A stretch of DNA of 52,439 nt from a virus, in the IMG/VR virus record IMGVR_UViG_3300042691_025813, positions 1 to 52,439 of that record; one strand, given 5' to 3'. The notes beneath the pieces are model-generated. The model searched no databases and was not told where the DNA came from. It worked only from the letters and a program-made list of their open reading frames with translations. Shown in pieces: positions 17,125-25,261 of this stretch; the first letter of the stretch is position 1; the number at the start of each line of letters is the position of its first letter. The position numbers and the translations under genes were made by a program.

Positions 17125-17701
17125 TCCAAGCCGCTCGGTTGCTGTGCTTCAACACATTGAAGTTGTCTCGAACTTTTTCAAAGACCCCAAAATACTTTGA
17201 GCACAAAGAGTCTTTCTCTATCAGGGGGAGAGTCCGGAAGAATCTATGCCTTACGAAACCTTGTGTGACTCCAATTTCCCGAGCGACATCGCTCTGACAA
17301 GTAGTGCGGATCATTCCCATCATGATTTGCACGTCGACAGGATCTTGCAAAGAAATCTTGAGATCTCTTTCGATATCCGCTATCGAGTAAGGCGACAAAT
17401 CCAACAAGAACTTGATTCTCGCGGTAGCTCTTCTCAAACGGTAACAAACCGTCGGCTGACTAACATTGAATATCTCAGCGATAGATGTCTGGCGAACCTT
17501 ACGGAAAAAGTAAAGGTCGATGAAGTCGGCTTCTCTTGGAGGAATCAAGTCCAAAATTTCCCGCACCCTCTCCAAATCGTCAAAGCTCTCTTCTTGGAGA
17601 TCGTCCCATACCGAGGGTTGCTCCGAGATAGAGTCCTCATTAGAGAAGATCTTCTCCATATCCATCGGGTCGTAGAGTAAGAAGCTCCCCCAGTTACTCA
17701 T
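17096..17701 (-). CDS. Sigma factor region 4-like double helix-turn-helix protein
   Basis: A 201-aa protein starting at the ATG at 17701, with GGAGG 8 nt upstream inside the end of the NusG-like gene. Residues 46-100 resemble sigma-70 region 4: ILDLIPPREADFIDLYFF, TSIAEIFNVSQPTVCYRLRR, ATARIKFLL. A second HTH lies at about 130-160 (TTCQSDVAREIGVTQGFVRH). There is no clear region 2, so it may be an anti-sigma-like or accessory specificity factor rather than a complete sigma. Coupling to the NusG-like gene and DnaX suggests a regulatory module controlling phage transcription during replication. Confidence 0.75.
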   Translation of the reverse strand: MSNWGSFLLYDPMDMEKIFSNEDSISEQPSVWDDLQEESFDDLERVREILDLIPPREADFIDLYFFRKVRQTSIAEIFNVSQPTVCYRLRRATARIKFLLDLSPYSIADIERDLKISLQDPVDVQIMMGMIRTTCQSDVAREIGVTQGFVRHRFFRTLPLIEKDSLCSKYFGVFEKVRDNFNVLKHSNRAAWNEEIIYQVG

Positions 17702-18254
17702 CTTGAAAGTCCTCCCCCAAAGGGCTGAGTACAAATTTTGGGAAAACCCGGATGGACTCCAAGGATCTCAATGAGATCCTAACGCAAACAGAATCCTCAT
17801 CCACGAGGAGAGCGACTCCTTCGACTCCCTCATAAGAACCTTTCAAGATTAGAACCCGGTCACCCTCGGCGATAGAACTCGAAGCCATTTGGTTGAGTTT
17901 GGCTTTGAGTTCTTCTAATTGCTTATTTGGAACCGTATGCAGAGAGAAGGTGTATCCGGACTTAGAATGCATAACGGATTTTAGATAAGGGGAATCTCGA
18001 ACTGCCAGAACATATTCTCGAGAATCCAAAGTATATTCTACAAAGCAGTACCCCTCCATGACGTTCATGAGGGTTTTCCTGCCGTCACTAACACAAACCC
18101 TGTATGGGATAAAGACCTGCTCGGGCTTGATTCCGAACAAGTCTAAAATATGCTTCTCGAGTTCCCCAGATACCGCTGTTTTCTCACCCAAATAAGTCAA
18201 CTCAAAGACCAACCAGGTCTTTTCGTCCCTCTCGTCTTTATTGGGAGCCCCCAC
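17694..18254 (-). CDS. NusG-like transcription elongation factor
   Basis: A 186-aa protein with NusG architecture. An NGN-like domain spans about 12-115: KTWLVFELTYLGEKTA, LFGIKPEQVFIPYRV, MNVMEGYCFVEYTL, YVLAVRDSPYLKSVM. A KOW domain follows at about 129-178: AEGDRVLILKGSYEGVEGVA, DSVCVRISLRS, IRVFPKFVLSPL. The domain order, the xGYxFVE strand and the G-D-x-V-x-x-x-x-G-x-(Y/F)-x-G KOW signature support the call. NusG/RfaH/Spt5 proteins clamp RNA polymerase and control pausing and termination; a phage paralogue would be expected to act as a processive antiterminator. It overlaps dnaX by 17 nt at its 5' end and the sigma-like gene by 8 nt at its 3' end. Confidence 0.82.
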   Translation of the reverse strand: MGAPNKDERDEKTWLVFELTYLGEKTAVSGELEKHILDLFGIKPEQVFIPYRVCVSDGRKTLMNVMEGYCFVEYTLDSREYVLAVRDSPYLKSVMHSKSGYTFSLHTVPNKQLEELKAKLNQMASSSIAEGDRVLILKGSYEGVEGVALLVDEDSVCVRISLRSLESIRVFPKFVLSPLGEDFQDE

Positions 18255-19638
18255 GGATCAAATTCCGTAGGTGATGACGTACGAGTTGCCGAAAGATTTC
18301 TGGGCCAAGGGCGTCATCCGAAAAAGTCTCCGCCGTCTTCTGGGTCGCCTTTGGCCCCGCCCCAATAGCGCGAGTATCTACCCAAACACCCCCAACTGTA
18401 GAACCTTGGTTCTTCTCTTTCTTGGGGGTGCCCTCTGAGGGGGGCGAAGGTATAACGAGATTACCCGCAGGATAAACTTTTTCCGGAGCCGGTAAAGGTG
18501 GAGGTAAGGTTTTTTCTTCTTTCGTTACCCCTGAAACTTCCAGTACAAACTTTGAGGCTTTGTCTGGGGGAGACTTCCCAATCAAAGCATAATGGGCCGC
18601 ACCTACATCCAAAGAAAGGGCTTGGCGAGTCGGGCGATAAGGGGGGCTGGCGAATCTTGAAGAAATCCCAAGAAGCTCTGACCCCCTTTCTGCGAGGGCA
18701 AGAACTTTCTCAGGATTCCACTTAGAAGTTGGCTTACCGACCCCGAGATGGGCGCGGTAAGCGACAAGAGCTGCTTCTGCGATCCTCTCATAAGCAGAAG
18801 AAGGAGAAACTTCCATCGCCATCTGGCTTGCAAGTTCCATCGCACCCTTTAAGTCCCGCCCGAGTAAATCTACCATCTGAAGGGCTCGGTCGTTCGCCCC
18901 CAACTGAAGATACTGAAAGACGGTTTGCCGCGTAACACGGCCAAGCATCGAGACCCCCTCCAAAGTCTTCAGGGCATCTCGGATATGGCACTCAGTAGCC
19001 TCCGCGATCGTAACCAGGGCTTCCAAGTCAAACTCGATTCCCTCTTGGGAACAAACCCAAGAAAGCCGGTTTGCAATCACTTCGGGCTGAACTGCCCGAA
19101 TAACGAAAGCGGGGGCACACCTTGAGAAGATCGTGCTGACCATTTTCTCAGGTTCAGTCGTACAGAAGATACAAACAAGTTTCTTATCTTGCGTACCTTC
19201 AACCGTATCTTCCATCGGCTTCAATAGCGCATCAAGGGCTTGCTTGGATAATCTGTGGGACTCGTCGAAAAGATAAATCCTCCGCTTACCCGAAAATGTA
19301 GAGTAAGTGACGTCCTCTACGATTTTAGCGAGGTCAGACTTACCCGACTTGGTCGCGGCATCAAGCTCCTCGAAGCATTCATGGGTTCCCCCGTCCAAGA
19401 AAACCCTACAAGAATGACACTCGTCGCAAGGAATACCTTCTTGGGGGTTGTAACACAAAAGGGCTCGGGCAAGGATACGACCCATAGTCGTCTTGCCCGA
19501 GCCGTGCTGACCGCAGAAGACGTAAGATTGATGGAACCCTCTCTTCTCTTTGATGAACTGCCTTAGAACTGCAGTTGCCGCCTCTTGCCCGAGAACATCA
19601 TCATATGCTCGGGGACGGTACTTTGTATCGAGGGCCAT
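18238..19638 (-). CDS. dnaX: DNA polymerase III gamma/tau-like clamp loader ATPase
   Basis: A 466-aa AAA+ protein of the DnaX family: TKYRPRAYDDVLGQEAATAV, Walker A GQHGSGKT (43-50), a zinc module with C62, C71, C74 and C77 (CYNPQEGIPCDECHSC), Walker B IYLFDESHRL, sensor-1 region VCIFCTTEPEKMVST, and the SRC arginine-finger motif at 172-174. Residues ~180-270 form the lid (VIANRLSWVCSQEGIEF). The C-terminal ~150 residues are Pro/Lys-rich and unlike bacterial tau. It loads the sliding clamp on primed DNA. Partners are encoded here: the beta-type clamp (22803-23963) and plus-strand delta-prime and delta genes (41276-42906). Confidence 0.93.
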   Translation of the reverse strand: MALDTKYRPRAYDDVLGQEAATAVLRQFIKEKRGFHQSYVFCGQHGSGKTTMGRILARALLCYNPQEGIPCDECHSCRVFLDGGTHECFEELDAATKSGKSDLAKIVEDVTYSTFSGKRRIYLFDESHRLSKQALDALLKPMEDTVEGTQDKKLVCIFCTTEPEKMVSTIFSRCAPAFVIRAVQPEVIANRLSWVCSQEGIEFDLEALVTIAEATECHIRDALKTLEGVSMLGRVTRQTVFQYLQLGANDRALQMVDLLGRDLKGAMELASQMAMEVSPSSAYERIAEAALVAYRAHLGVGKPTSKWNPEKVLALAERGSELLGISSRFASPPYRPTRQALSLDVGAAHYALIGKSPPDKASKFVLEVSGVTKEEKTLPPPLPAPEKVYPAGNLVIPSPPSEGTPKKEKNQGSTVGGVWVDTRAIGAGPKATQKTAETFSDDALGPEIFRQLVRHHLRNLIRGGSQ

Positions 19639-19650
19639 CTAACCACCGCC

Positions 19651-20097
19651 TCAGTCTTCGTCAGAATCCTGGTCCTTGTTCTCTTCCTCTTGCTTAGGTG
19701 AGAACATCGCCGCTTGACCGTAGATCTCTACATTCTCCGCGAAAGCGATCACATCAGGCTTCGCCATCGAGCACTTGATGTCACCAGAATTGGGATCTTC
19801 TTCCGCCCGGCACGAGAAGAGGTGATGGTTCAGAAGAATCTCCCTCTCCTTTGAAGTCATCTCGTTCTCCCACTTGTCCGCAGGGAGAACAATCATGAAC
19901 TTGTAACTGGTTCCTCCAAAGAGGTTCATCCAAGGGGATACCCGAGAAGCACTCCCCTGTACGACGGCTTTGTTACCCTTCTCCGTGAACACGACGATAA
20001 TCTCATCGACCACAAGAGCAAGGTCGGGGTGGTACTTCCCAACAAGCTCCCGCATCAGATCGTGAACTTCTTCGTTCGCCTTCCAAATCTCACCCAT
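19651..20097 (-). CDS. Phage metallopeptidase-like protein with degenerate active site
   Basis: A 148-aa protein with AGGAGG 6 nt before its ATG. It follows the layout of the small putative phage metallopeptidase family (PF18894-like, from memory): a core strand YKFMIVLPADKWENEMTSKE, helix REILLNHHLFSC, then KPDVIAFAENVEIYG and an acidic tail. Family members normally have an HExxH-type zinc motif, such as LLDHELCHC, at the position of LLNHHLFSC (88-96). Here the catalytic Glu and the second His are replaced (H-H-x-x-S), so it is probably catalytically dead or repurposed. It lies between the primase and dnaX genes, so a replication or regulatory role is possible. Confidence 0.6.
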   Translation of the reverse strand: MGEIWKANEEVHDLMRELVGKYHPDLALVVDEIIVVFTEKGNKAVVQGSASRVSPWMNLFGGTSYKFMIVLPADKWENEMTSKEREILLNHHLFSCRAEEDPNSGDIKCSMAKPDVIAFAENVEIYGQAAMFSPKQEEENKDQDSDED

Positions 20098-20129
20098 TTG
20101 AGCCTCCTACGCTAAGAAAGTTGATCCCA

Positions 20130-20867
20130 TCACAACCGGAAAGCTTTTGCGAGAGCTTGCTTTCCGCCTTTCTCCCAAATCTCCCCCGGGTCTTTCCCCC
20201 CAGAGTACCTAACGGCACGGGAACGAATCCCGACCCTCTGTAAACGCTCCGGGACGCCCGAATACCATTTACCTGTTTTCTCATCTCGATACCCTGTGAC
20301 TTGTTTCCTACCTGTTTCGTCTTCGTCATAAGCCACGTGAACCGTGGCTGCGGGGTCCAAGAATCTAATGAGAAAATCCATTTGGGGCTGAGTCAATCTT
20401 GCAGTCCCGCAAGCAAGGACAGAATCCCTCGGAGGGACTACATGCGCGAGTGCAAGATCAAACACCCCCTCAACCAACCAAACGTCACCCCCTCTCCAGA
20501 TCTTCTCCAAGATCGAAGGGCACATCCCAATAAAATTTGGGCTAAACTTGGCTTCAAGAACCCGGTAGTCTCGAACCGTCTTTTGTTCCTGATCCCAGGT
20601 ACGAAACTCGACCCCGAGGGCTTTGGCCCTCGGAGACCAATAAGGGACCGTAAGCCAACCCCTTCGGGATTTTCCTCGGGGGCCGTTTTTCTCCGCGAAA
20701 GTTGGGTCCGGGGATTCTGCTTGAGGGATAACCCATTCCCCTACCCTAAGTTCCTCCAGTAGGGATTTCTTCAAACCCCTACCAAGGGCGTACCCCCGAG
20801 CTTCTTCAGAAAGCTCTCCGGCTGAAACAAGTAGAGACTCATGGAGCCATTCCTGGCTGGGGCTCAT
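20130..20867 (-). CDS. DNA primase-like Toprim protein
   Basis: A 245-aa protein whose ATG overlaps the previous stop (ATGA). Central and C-terminal parts match the DnaG/gp4 primase core: LTVPYWSPRAKALGVEFRTW, FIGMCPS, the Toprim glutamate in WLVEGVFDLALA (around residue 133), SVLACGTARLTQPQMDFL, and the acidic YDEDETGRK (180-188). The C-terminal region includes KDPGEIWEKGGKQ, typical of Toprim primases (DPxE/D). The usual N-terminal zinc-binding domain and fused helicase are absent, so the zinc domain or replicative helicase must be encoded elsewhere or supplied by the host. It synthesises RNA primers or an equivalent. It forms a cluster with dnaX and the clamp gene. Confidence 0.87.
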   Translation of the reverse strand: MSPSQEWLHESLLVSAGELSEEARGYALGRGLKKSLLEELRVGEWVIPQAESPDPTFAEKNGPRGKSRRGWLTVPYWSPRAKALGVEFRTWDQEQKTVRDYRVLEAKFSPNFIGMCPSILEKIWRGGDVWLVEGVFDLALAHVVPPRDSVLACGTARLTQPQMDFLIRFLDPAATVHVAYDEDETGRKQVTGYRDEKTGKWYSGVPERLQRVGIRSRAVRYSGGKDPGEIWEKGGKQALAKAFRL

Positions 20868-21394
20868 TCTTCTTCCTGAACCACCAAGCCAACCCCGCGA
20901 GGAGCGTTGTGGATCACAAGAGCGTTACGGTCTTGCCCGAAATCAAACAGAGTCCCGACGAAAGATTTATCCTTTGGTAGAAGGACCGCCCATCTTGCAG
21001 GAACCCAAACCTCTTCTGAAGATGGAATCCCTTCTGGGAGGAGGTCCAAGTCAAACCCGTCACCGTAATAAACTTGAACGTCAACCAGGCCATAAAAAGC
21101 AAGATGCGCCAGAGTATCTTGAACCCCTTCTTTTGTTGCCGGATTTACAGACCCCCAAGAAAGCTCCCTGGATTTCTTAAAGATAGAAAGCATCGCTTCT
21201 CGAAAGAGAAACTCTTTGGGCGCTTTCGTGATCGCTGCTCGAATAAACCCCGAAGGAAACTTCTCATCTATCCAAATCTGACTTCGAGAAGAAGTCACAA
21301 GGAACGGCCCTTCTAAGTTCTCCGGGATAGGAACCTCTAAGAGAATCGGGGTCTTTTGGTGCGGCTTGACTAAGACTTGAACGGGGAAGCTCAT
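20864..21394 (-). CDS. Hypothetical protein in replication cluster
   Basis: A 176-aa protein starting MSFPVQVLVKPHQKTP at the ATG at 21394, which overlaps the previous stop (ATGA). It has beta strands at the N-terminus (TPILLEVPIPENLEGPFLVT), a helical middle (FLFREAMLSIFKKSRELSW, TLAHLAFYGLVDVQVYYG) and acidic loops, ending QEEE. No family is recognised. It is coupled on both sides to replication genes and may be a primase or helicase accessory factor, but the sequence itself does not show it. Confidence 0.7.
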   Translation of the reverse strand: MSFPVQVLVKPHQKTPILLEVPIPENLEGPFLVTSSRSQIWIDEKFPSGFIRAAITKAPKEFLFREAMLSIFKKSRELSWGSVNPATKEGVQDTLAHLAFYGLVDVQVYYGDGFDLDLLPEGIPSSEEVWVPARWAVLLPKDKSFVGTLFDFGQDRNALVIHNAPRGVGLVVQEEE

Positions 21395-22158
21395 CCAAAG
21401 AGCCTTTCCCATAGGGGGATCTTTTTGGAGATCTGTAAGTCCCCCCCGGCCTCAGGCTTGAGGGATCTGATTTCTCCCCGGAGTTCTTCCAGCGTCTTAA
21501 CCAACCCCAAGAAGCTTCTCTCTCGAGTATCCGACAACCCCCTGAGTTCCTGGATCTCCTCTCGGTACTTGAGGATCTCTTGATCCTTCTCCTGTATCCC
21601 CTCTCGGTACTTGAGGGCTTCAAGATTCTTTTCCTGGATTTCTCTCTCCAGAGAAGCGACCTTATTCTTTAAGGCGTCAAACCCTTCGAAAGTCTGACTG
21701 ATCCTAAGTGCGTCTTCTTCAGAATCTACCCAAACACGGGTGTTGGAGAAACTTCCCGCAAGGACGGATCCCGGAAAATAATCCTCCCTCCCTGCAGGGG
21801 GGATATCTTCTTCAAAGGACTCCCCGTCAAGTACCCAAAGAAGGGCGGCTACATCAGGATAGCGGATCGCGATGTCGGGGATGCTACGATTATCGAAGAA
21901 ATCTTGAAGTGATTTCTTCACGTCCTCTTTTCCGTGGGAGTGTTTGAAAACCTCACACTTTTGCGCCCGATCCCCCCGCAGGTCATCGCAAGCAAGCAGG
22001 TCCAACCGGCAAACCCCTCCGGAAGAATCTCCGATCCGGACTTGGACGTTGTTTGCACAGTTCTTCGGCTTTCTCTGAAGAAGAGATTCCAATTCCCGCT
22101 TGATGTGCCGGAAGCGGGCTTGCTTCATTTTCTGAAAGACTTGACCCGGAGTCCTCAT
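21391..22158 (-). CDS. Hypothetical protein with C-terminal coiled coil
   Basis: A 255-aa protein that immediately follows the Rad50 C-half gene (start 22158, previous stop 22159). The N-terminal ~140 residues contain basic helices and four cysteines (KNCANNVQ, GGVCRLDLLACDD, AQKCEVF). Residues ~165-215 form a strong coiled coil with a repeated register (ALKYREGIQEKDQEILKYRE). The tail is FG-containing (IPLWERLFG). No family is recognised. The context suggests involvement with the nuclease/SMC complex encoded upstream. Confidence 0.7.
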   Translation of the reverse strand: MRTPGQVFQKMKQARFRHIKRELESLLQRKPKNCANNVQVRIGDSSGGVCRLDLLACDDLRGDRAQKCEVFKHSHGKEDVKKSLQDFFDNRSIPDIAIRYPDVAALLWVLDGESFEEDIPPAGREDYFPGSVLAGSFSNTRVWVDSEEDALRISQTFEGFDALKNKVASLEREIQEKNLEALKYREGIQEKDQEILKYREEIQELRGLSDTRERSFLGLVKTLEELRGEIRSLKPEAGGDLQISKKIPLWERLFG

Positions 22159-22815
22159 CTAAGCACCCACGCGGATCTTCTTGAAGGTTGCGGCTCCGTC
22201 TTTCTTCTGGATCCGGTAAGCGTGCTTCGCCGCTTCTACGAGAACTGGGTTATGGCTAACAACAAGGATATCCACACCCAAACGGTCTGAAAGAAGAGCG
22301 AGAAATCTCCCAACCCGAGGAACGTACCTTTCGGCTACCGCACCAAGACTTTCGTCCATGAGCAGAAGAGGGCGGAGGCCCCTACGGGTAAGAACCACAA
22401 GTCTTAGGAGAACCGACTCCACGGTTGCAACGGAACCCCCGTAAGCGTCCGTTGCAAGACCTTCGGTTGTGGTTCCGTCGTCATCCCTTTGCACTGTGAT
22501 CAAGTCTACGGAGACTTTCCCTCTTTCCACGCTCACGTCTGAACGTACCGAAAGGTTCAAGTCGTCGAATACGGCTTGAAGCCCTTCGGTCAGAAGTTCT
22601 TGTGCGGTCTTTGCGTTATCGATGACTTCTTGGTCGATGAGGAGGCGAAAAAGATCCGCCACCTTTTCCAAGACAGAAATCTCACCCTCAAGATAAAGAA
22701 CGCGCTCCTCGCCTTCTTTCAATCTTTGTTGGGCAGAATCCCGGAGAGCCTCCGCCCGAGAAAGATCCGAGCGAAGGCTTTCCAAGTCATCGAGCAGGCT
22801 ATTCAGGTCCGCCAC
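22159..22815 (-). CDS. Rad50/SbcC-like ATPase, C-terminal half encoded separately
   Basis: A 218-aa protein. Residues 1-75 are coiled coil (SRAEALRDSAQQRLKEGEER). The remainder is the C-terminal lobe of an SMC/Rad50 ATPase: a signature-like ATDAYGGSVATVESVLLRLV (123-140), Walker B with D-loop LRPLLLMDESLGAVAE (147-162), and the His-switch ILVVSHNPVLVE (183-194). There is no Walker A, so it cannot be an ABC ATPase alone. The matching N-terminal half, with Walker A and zinc hook, is at 26221-27444. Between them lie the clamp, a small coiled-coil protein, an Fe-S nuclease and Mre11. The two halves probably assemble into one head. It overlaps the clamp gene by 13 nt. Confidence 0.83.
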   Translation of the reverse strand: MADLNSLLDDLESLRSDLSRAEALRDSAQQRLKEGEERVLYLEGEISVLEKVADLFRLLIDQEVIDNAKTAQELLTEGLQAVFDDLNLSVRSDVSVERGKVSVDLITVQRDDDGTTTEGLATDAYGGSVATVESVLLRLVVLTRRGLRPLLLMDESLGAVAERYVPRVGRFLALLSDRLGVDILVVSHNPVLVEAAKHAYRIQKKDGAATFKKIRVGA

Positions 22816-23963
22816 ACGAGCACCGAAGTGTACTTGTTGGGGGAAGCCCCGTCGTCCTCATGGCGGAAAGCGATGTAGCCCCCACGCCCATGCCGCTTGA
22901 TCGTGAAACTGAGTTGATCAAGACCAAACACCGTAGAAATCCCCTTGATGTAAGGGTAGTCCACAGTGAAAGCCGTGTCGAACTTCCCATTCTTATCAGT
23001 TACCTTTGCAAGAGTCAGGGGATAGATATCCGTCCCCCCCGCTTCACAAGGCATCGAGATAGAAACAGTCGAAGTCTTCTCGTCATAAGAGAAAGTGATT
23101 GACTCGTGGCCCTTCGGGGCGCCAGCAAGAAGAACCGAAACGGCTGACTCAAACTCTGCCCGGTCCAAATCCAACTGGGCGTCCCCAACAGCATCCTTGT
23201 CTACATTCAGAGTCGGGAACTTAGAGGTCGGACGGTTTACGCCGACATAAGACCCGTCCGCCCGCTCAAACAGAGCGAAAGCACCCCCGCCGTCTTCAAA
23301 GGCTCTCTCGGCCTCTTTGATCGTGACGTCGTTCTCTTGGGTATGCTTGTCGTTCAAGAAACGAACAACTGCCGGGACTTCCTTGCCCGGAATACGGATG
23401 CTCAGCTCAGGGAGAGCCGTGACCTCTACCGCCGAAAGGGCGCGGCGGTCCGTCGCCCAGAGAACGCCTTTGATAGCCTCAACCTGGCAGAGCTCAGGCT
23501 TCGCGGTGTCTTCGGCCGAGACAAACCCCTTGGAGAGACCAAGAGCATGTGCGAGGCTCTTAGGGGAGATCGATCCGACGTTCTTTGCGAGCTTGAGGAT
23601 ATTGTCCCAGAAAGGGAACTTGCTCGGATCGAGGGACCGAAGACGGGTCTTGCTCCTACCGGCTTGGGCGTGAACATCCCCGGAAGCGTCCGAAGAAAGA
23701 GAAACCACGCCATCAGGAACGGCGGCGACCCACTTGTCCATACGCCAGGCTTCTACCGTGAAAGCCTGGCCGTCTTCTCCGTCGACCGTAGCGACAAGAG
23801 GCGAACGCGCGAAAATACGCCCGTCGCAAGAGAGGACCTCTGCCTTGCCCTCTTGGATACGGAAGAGGTAATGCGAGGTGAGATCAGTTCCACCTGCCGC
23901 AGCAGCGATAGAAGCGACAGAGAGAGCAACTTCCAAATCCGACTTGGCGACTTCGATCTTCAT
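22803..23963 (-). CDS. dnaN: DNA polymerase III beta-like sliding clamp
   Basis: A 386-aa protein, close to the ~370 aa of bacterial DnaN, with three-domain clamp features: MKIEVAKSDLEVALSVA, ALGLSKGFVSAEDTAKPELC, VLWATDRRALSAVEVTAL, RPTSKFPTLNVDKDAVG, FTVDYPYIKGISTVFG and a C-terminal LSFTIKRHGRGGYIAFRHED. It encircles DNA and tethers the polymerase. The start overlaps the preceding coiled-coil gene as ATGA. With DnaX, delta and delta-prime in the same window, the phage encodes a bacterial-style clamp/clamp-loader set instead of the T4-like gp45/44/62. Confidence 0.88.
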   Translation of the reverse strand: MKIEVAKSDLEVALSVASIAAAAGGTDLTSHYLFRIQEGKAEVLSCDGRIFARSPLVATVDGEDGQAFTVEAWRMDKWVAAVPDGVVSLSSDASGDVHAQAGRSKTRLRSLDPSKFPFWDNILKLAKNVGSISPKSLAHALGLSKGFVSAEDTAKPELCQVEAIKGVLWATDRRALSAVEVTALPELSIRIPGKEVPAVVRFLNDKHTQENDVTIKEAERAFEDGGGAFALFERADGSYVGVNRPTSKFPTLNVDKDAVGDAQLDLDRAEFESAVSVLLAGAPKGHESITFSYDEKTSTVSISMPCEAGGTDIYPLTLAKVTDKNGKFDTAFTVDYPYIKGISTVFGLDQLSFTIKRHGRGGYIAFRHEDDGASPNKYTSVLVWRT

Positions 23964-24235
23964 CTGGTTTTCTCCAGGTAAGGGGCGATGGCTTCTTGAG
24001 CAGCTTTCACTTCCTGCTCGAGTTTCTCAACCGAAGATTGATAAGCACTCTCGAGCTTCTCAATCGTCTCTTCGAGGGAATCCGGGTCAAGATTCTTAGA
24101 TAGAATCTCTGCCCGAAGATCTTCCAGGGCTTTGGCGGCGGCTTCTTTCCGACCTTGAATTTTCTGAGCCTGGGAAGAGAGCCGGTCTCTTTCGGCAAGG
24201 GCTTGGTTTAGCCTCTCATCTAAGTCTTGTGCCAT
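23960..24235 (-). CDS. Small coiled-coil protein
   Basis: A 91-aa protein, nearly all coiled coil (LNQALAERDRLSSQAQKIQG, ETIEKLESAYQSSVEKLEQ) with one break around NLDPDS. It lies between the two halves of the Rad50-like ATPase and is coupled to the clamp gene by ATGA. The N-half carries a long coil and hook while the C-half has only a short coil, so this protein could supply part of the returning coil. That is inference; coiled-coil sequence alone does not assign function. Confidence 0.75.
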   Translation of the reverse strand: MAQDLDERLNQALAERDRLSSQAQKIQGRKEAAAKALEDLRAEILSKNLDPDSLEETIEKLESAYQSSVEKLEQEVKAAQEAIAPYLEKTR

Positions 24236-24276
24236 AGAAGATCCTTTTCAGAGGTTTACCGCTTTTCGATTCGGCG

Positions 24277-25239
24277 TTATTCGCCGACGCCCATATCTAC
24301 AAACCCGCCGGTTCTTGGAACTTCTGCGAAGTCTTCCGGCTTGGGCTTAGGTCCTCTTGGGCCCCTGGAGTTTGCTTCTCTTTGGGCTTGACGAGCTTCG
24401 CAAACGGAAAGGAAATCACAATACTCGCAAGTCTTAGGTGATGGCGTTGGGGCAAACTTCTTTTTCCGCATACCGTCGCGGGCTTCTTCGGCTCTTCGGG
24501 CAACTCCCCGAAGATCCTCATCCGTAAAAGGGATCCAATCAACTCCTTGTTCGATCTCAATAGAGTCTGACTCAGAATTGAGTTTCTCCATCCCGTAAGG
24601 AAACCTGTACCATACAAACCCAAGGCGATCCGGGGATTGGCGGTAAGCAAGTTTGAAGACCATCGCATACCAACGCAACTGGTCGGGGTCTACGCCCCCC
24701 ATCTTATGCTTGGAGTTTTTACCATCCAAAATGGTAATCCCTGTATCTTCTCTTCGGATAATGAAATCTGCAATTCCCCCAACGGAGAGCCACTTATTGA
24801 TCCACCCGATAAGACGAACTTCGGACTTCGCGTAAGTCCCAAGAAGCTTGTGGGCTTTCATGGTCTTTAGGTAACCGTGAACCCCGTCCCGGCACACTTG
24901 TACCATTTCTTCTTCAGACATCCCCGCTTCCCTGAAATCAATCCAGTTGCGAGGTTTCTGGGAATGAAGGATCCATTGTTTCTCTACTTCTTGTTGTAGT
25001 GTTTGGGGTAGATTCTTTGGATCCCGATAAAGCTCTTCGTTGTACATTTTCTCAAGAGTGGCTTGGATCACGGTCCCCATAAGTGCGTGATGTGCGGATT
25101 TCTTTACAGGAACAGTCTTTGATTTCCCTGGTCCGTTACCGAGGTCAATATCCCCCCAGCCGTAAGACCAAAGAAACTTCTGAGGGCAATCCTCATAGGT
25201 TGAAAGGGCTGACCAGTACAGGGTGCTGTTTTCGTTCAT
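24277..25239 (-). CDS. Fe-S cluster PD-(D/E)XK nuclease, RecB/Cas4-like
   Basis: A 320-aa protein. The N-terminal YWSALSTYEDCPQKFLWSY carries C18; GTVIQATLEKMY holds the core helix. The nuclease motif is GGIADFIIRRE (D158) followed by ITILDGKNSKHK (D172-x-K174), then DQLRWYAMVFKLAY. The C-terminal C271, C274 and C280 (TCEYCDFLSVCEAR) together with C18 form the typical 4Fe-4S staple of Cas4, AddB and PDDEXK_1 nucleases. These act as DNA end-processing exonucleases. The C-terminal 35 residues are Pro-rich. The gene precedes Mre11 and the clamp in a recombination cluster; there is no CRISPR array, so a recombination or end-resection role fits better than adaptation. Confidence 0.87.
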   Translation of the reverse strand: MNENSTLYWSALSTYEDCPQKFLWSYGWGDIDLGNGPGKSKTVPVKKSAHHALMGTVIQATLEKMYNEELYRDPKNLPQTLQQEVEKQWILHSQKPRNWIDFREAGMSEEEMVQVCRDGVHGYLKTMKAHKLLGTYAKSEVRLIGWINKWLSVGGIADFIIRREDTGITILDGKNSKHKMGGVDPDQLRWYAMVFKLAYRQSPDRLGFVWYRFPYGMEKLNSESDSIEIEQGVDWIPFTDEDLRGVARRAEEARDGMRKKKFAPTPSPKTCEYCDFLSVCEARQAQREANSRGPRGPKPKPEDFAEVPRTGGFVDMGVGE

Positions 25240-25261
25240 GCATGAGAATACCCGCCCTCAA

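Noticed and set aside
20090-20329. 79-codon minus frame overlapping the primase gene
   Set aside because: It lies within the primase 3' end in another frame, and its product is a basic low-complexity sequence.
24277-25239. Cas4 adaptation protein
   Set aside because: The nuclease and Fe-S motifs are Cas4-like, but no other CRISPR component is present and the neighbours are recombination genes.
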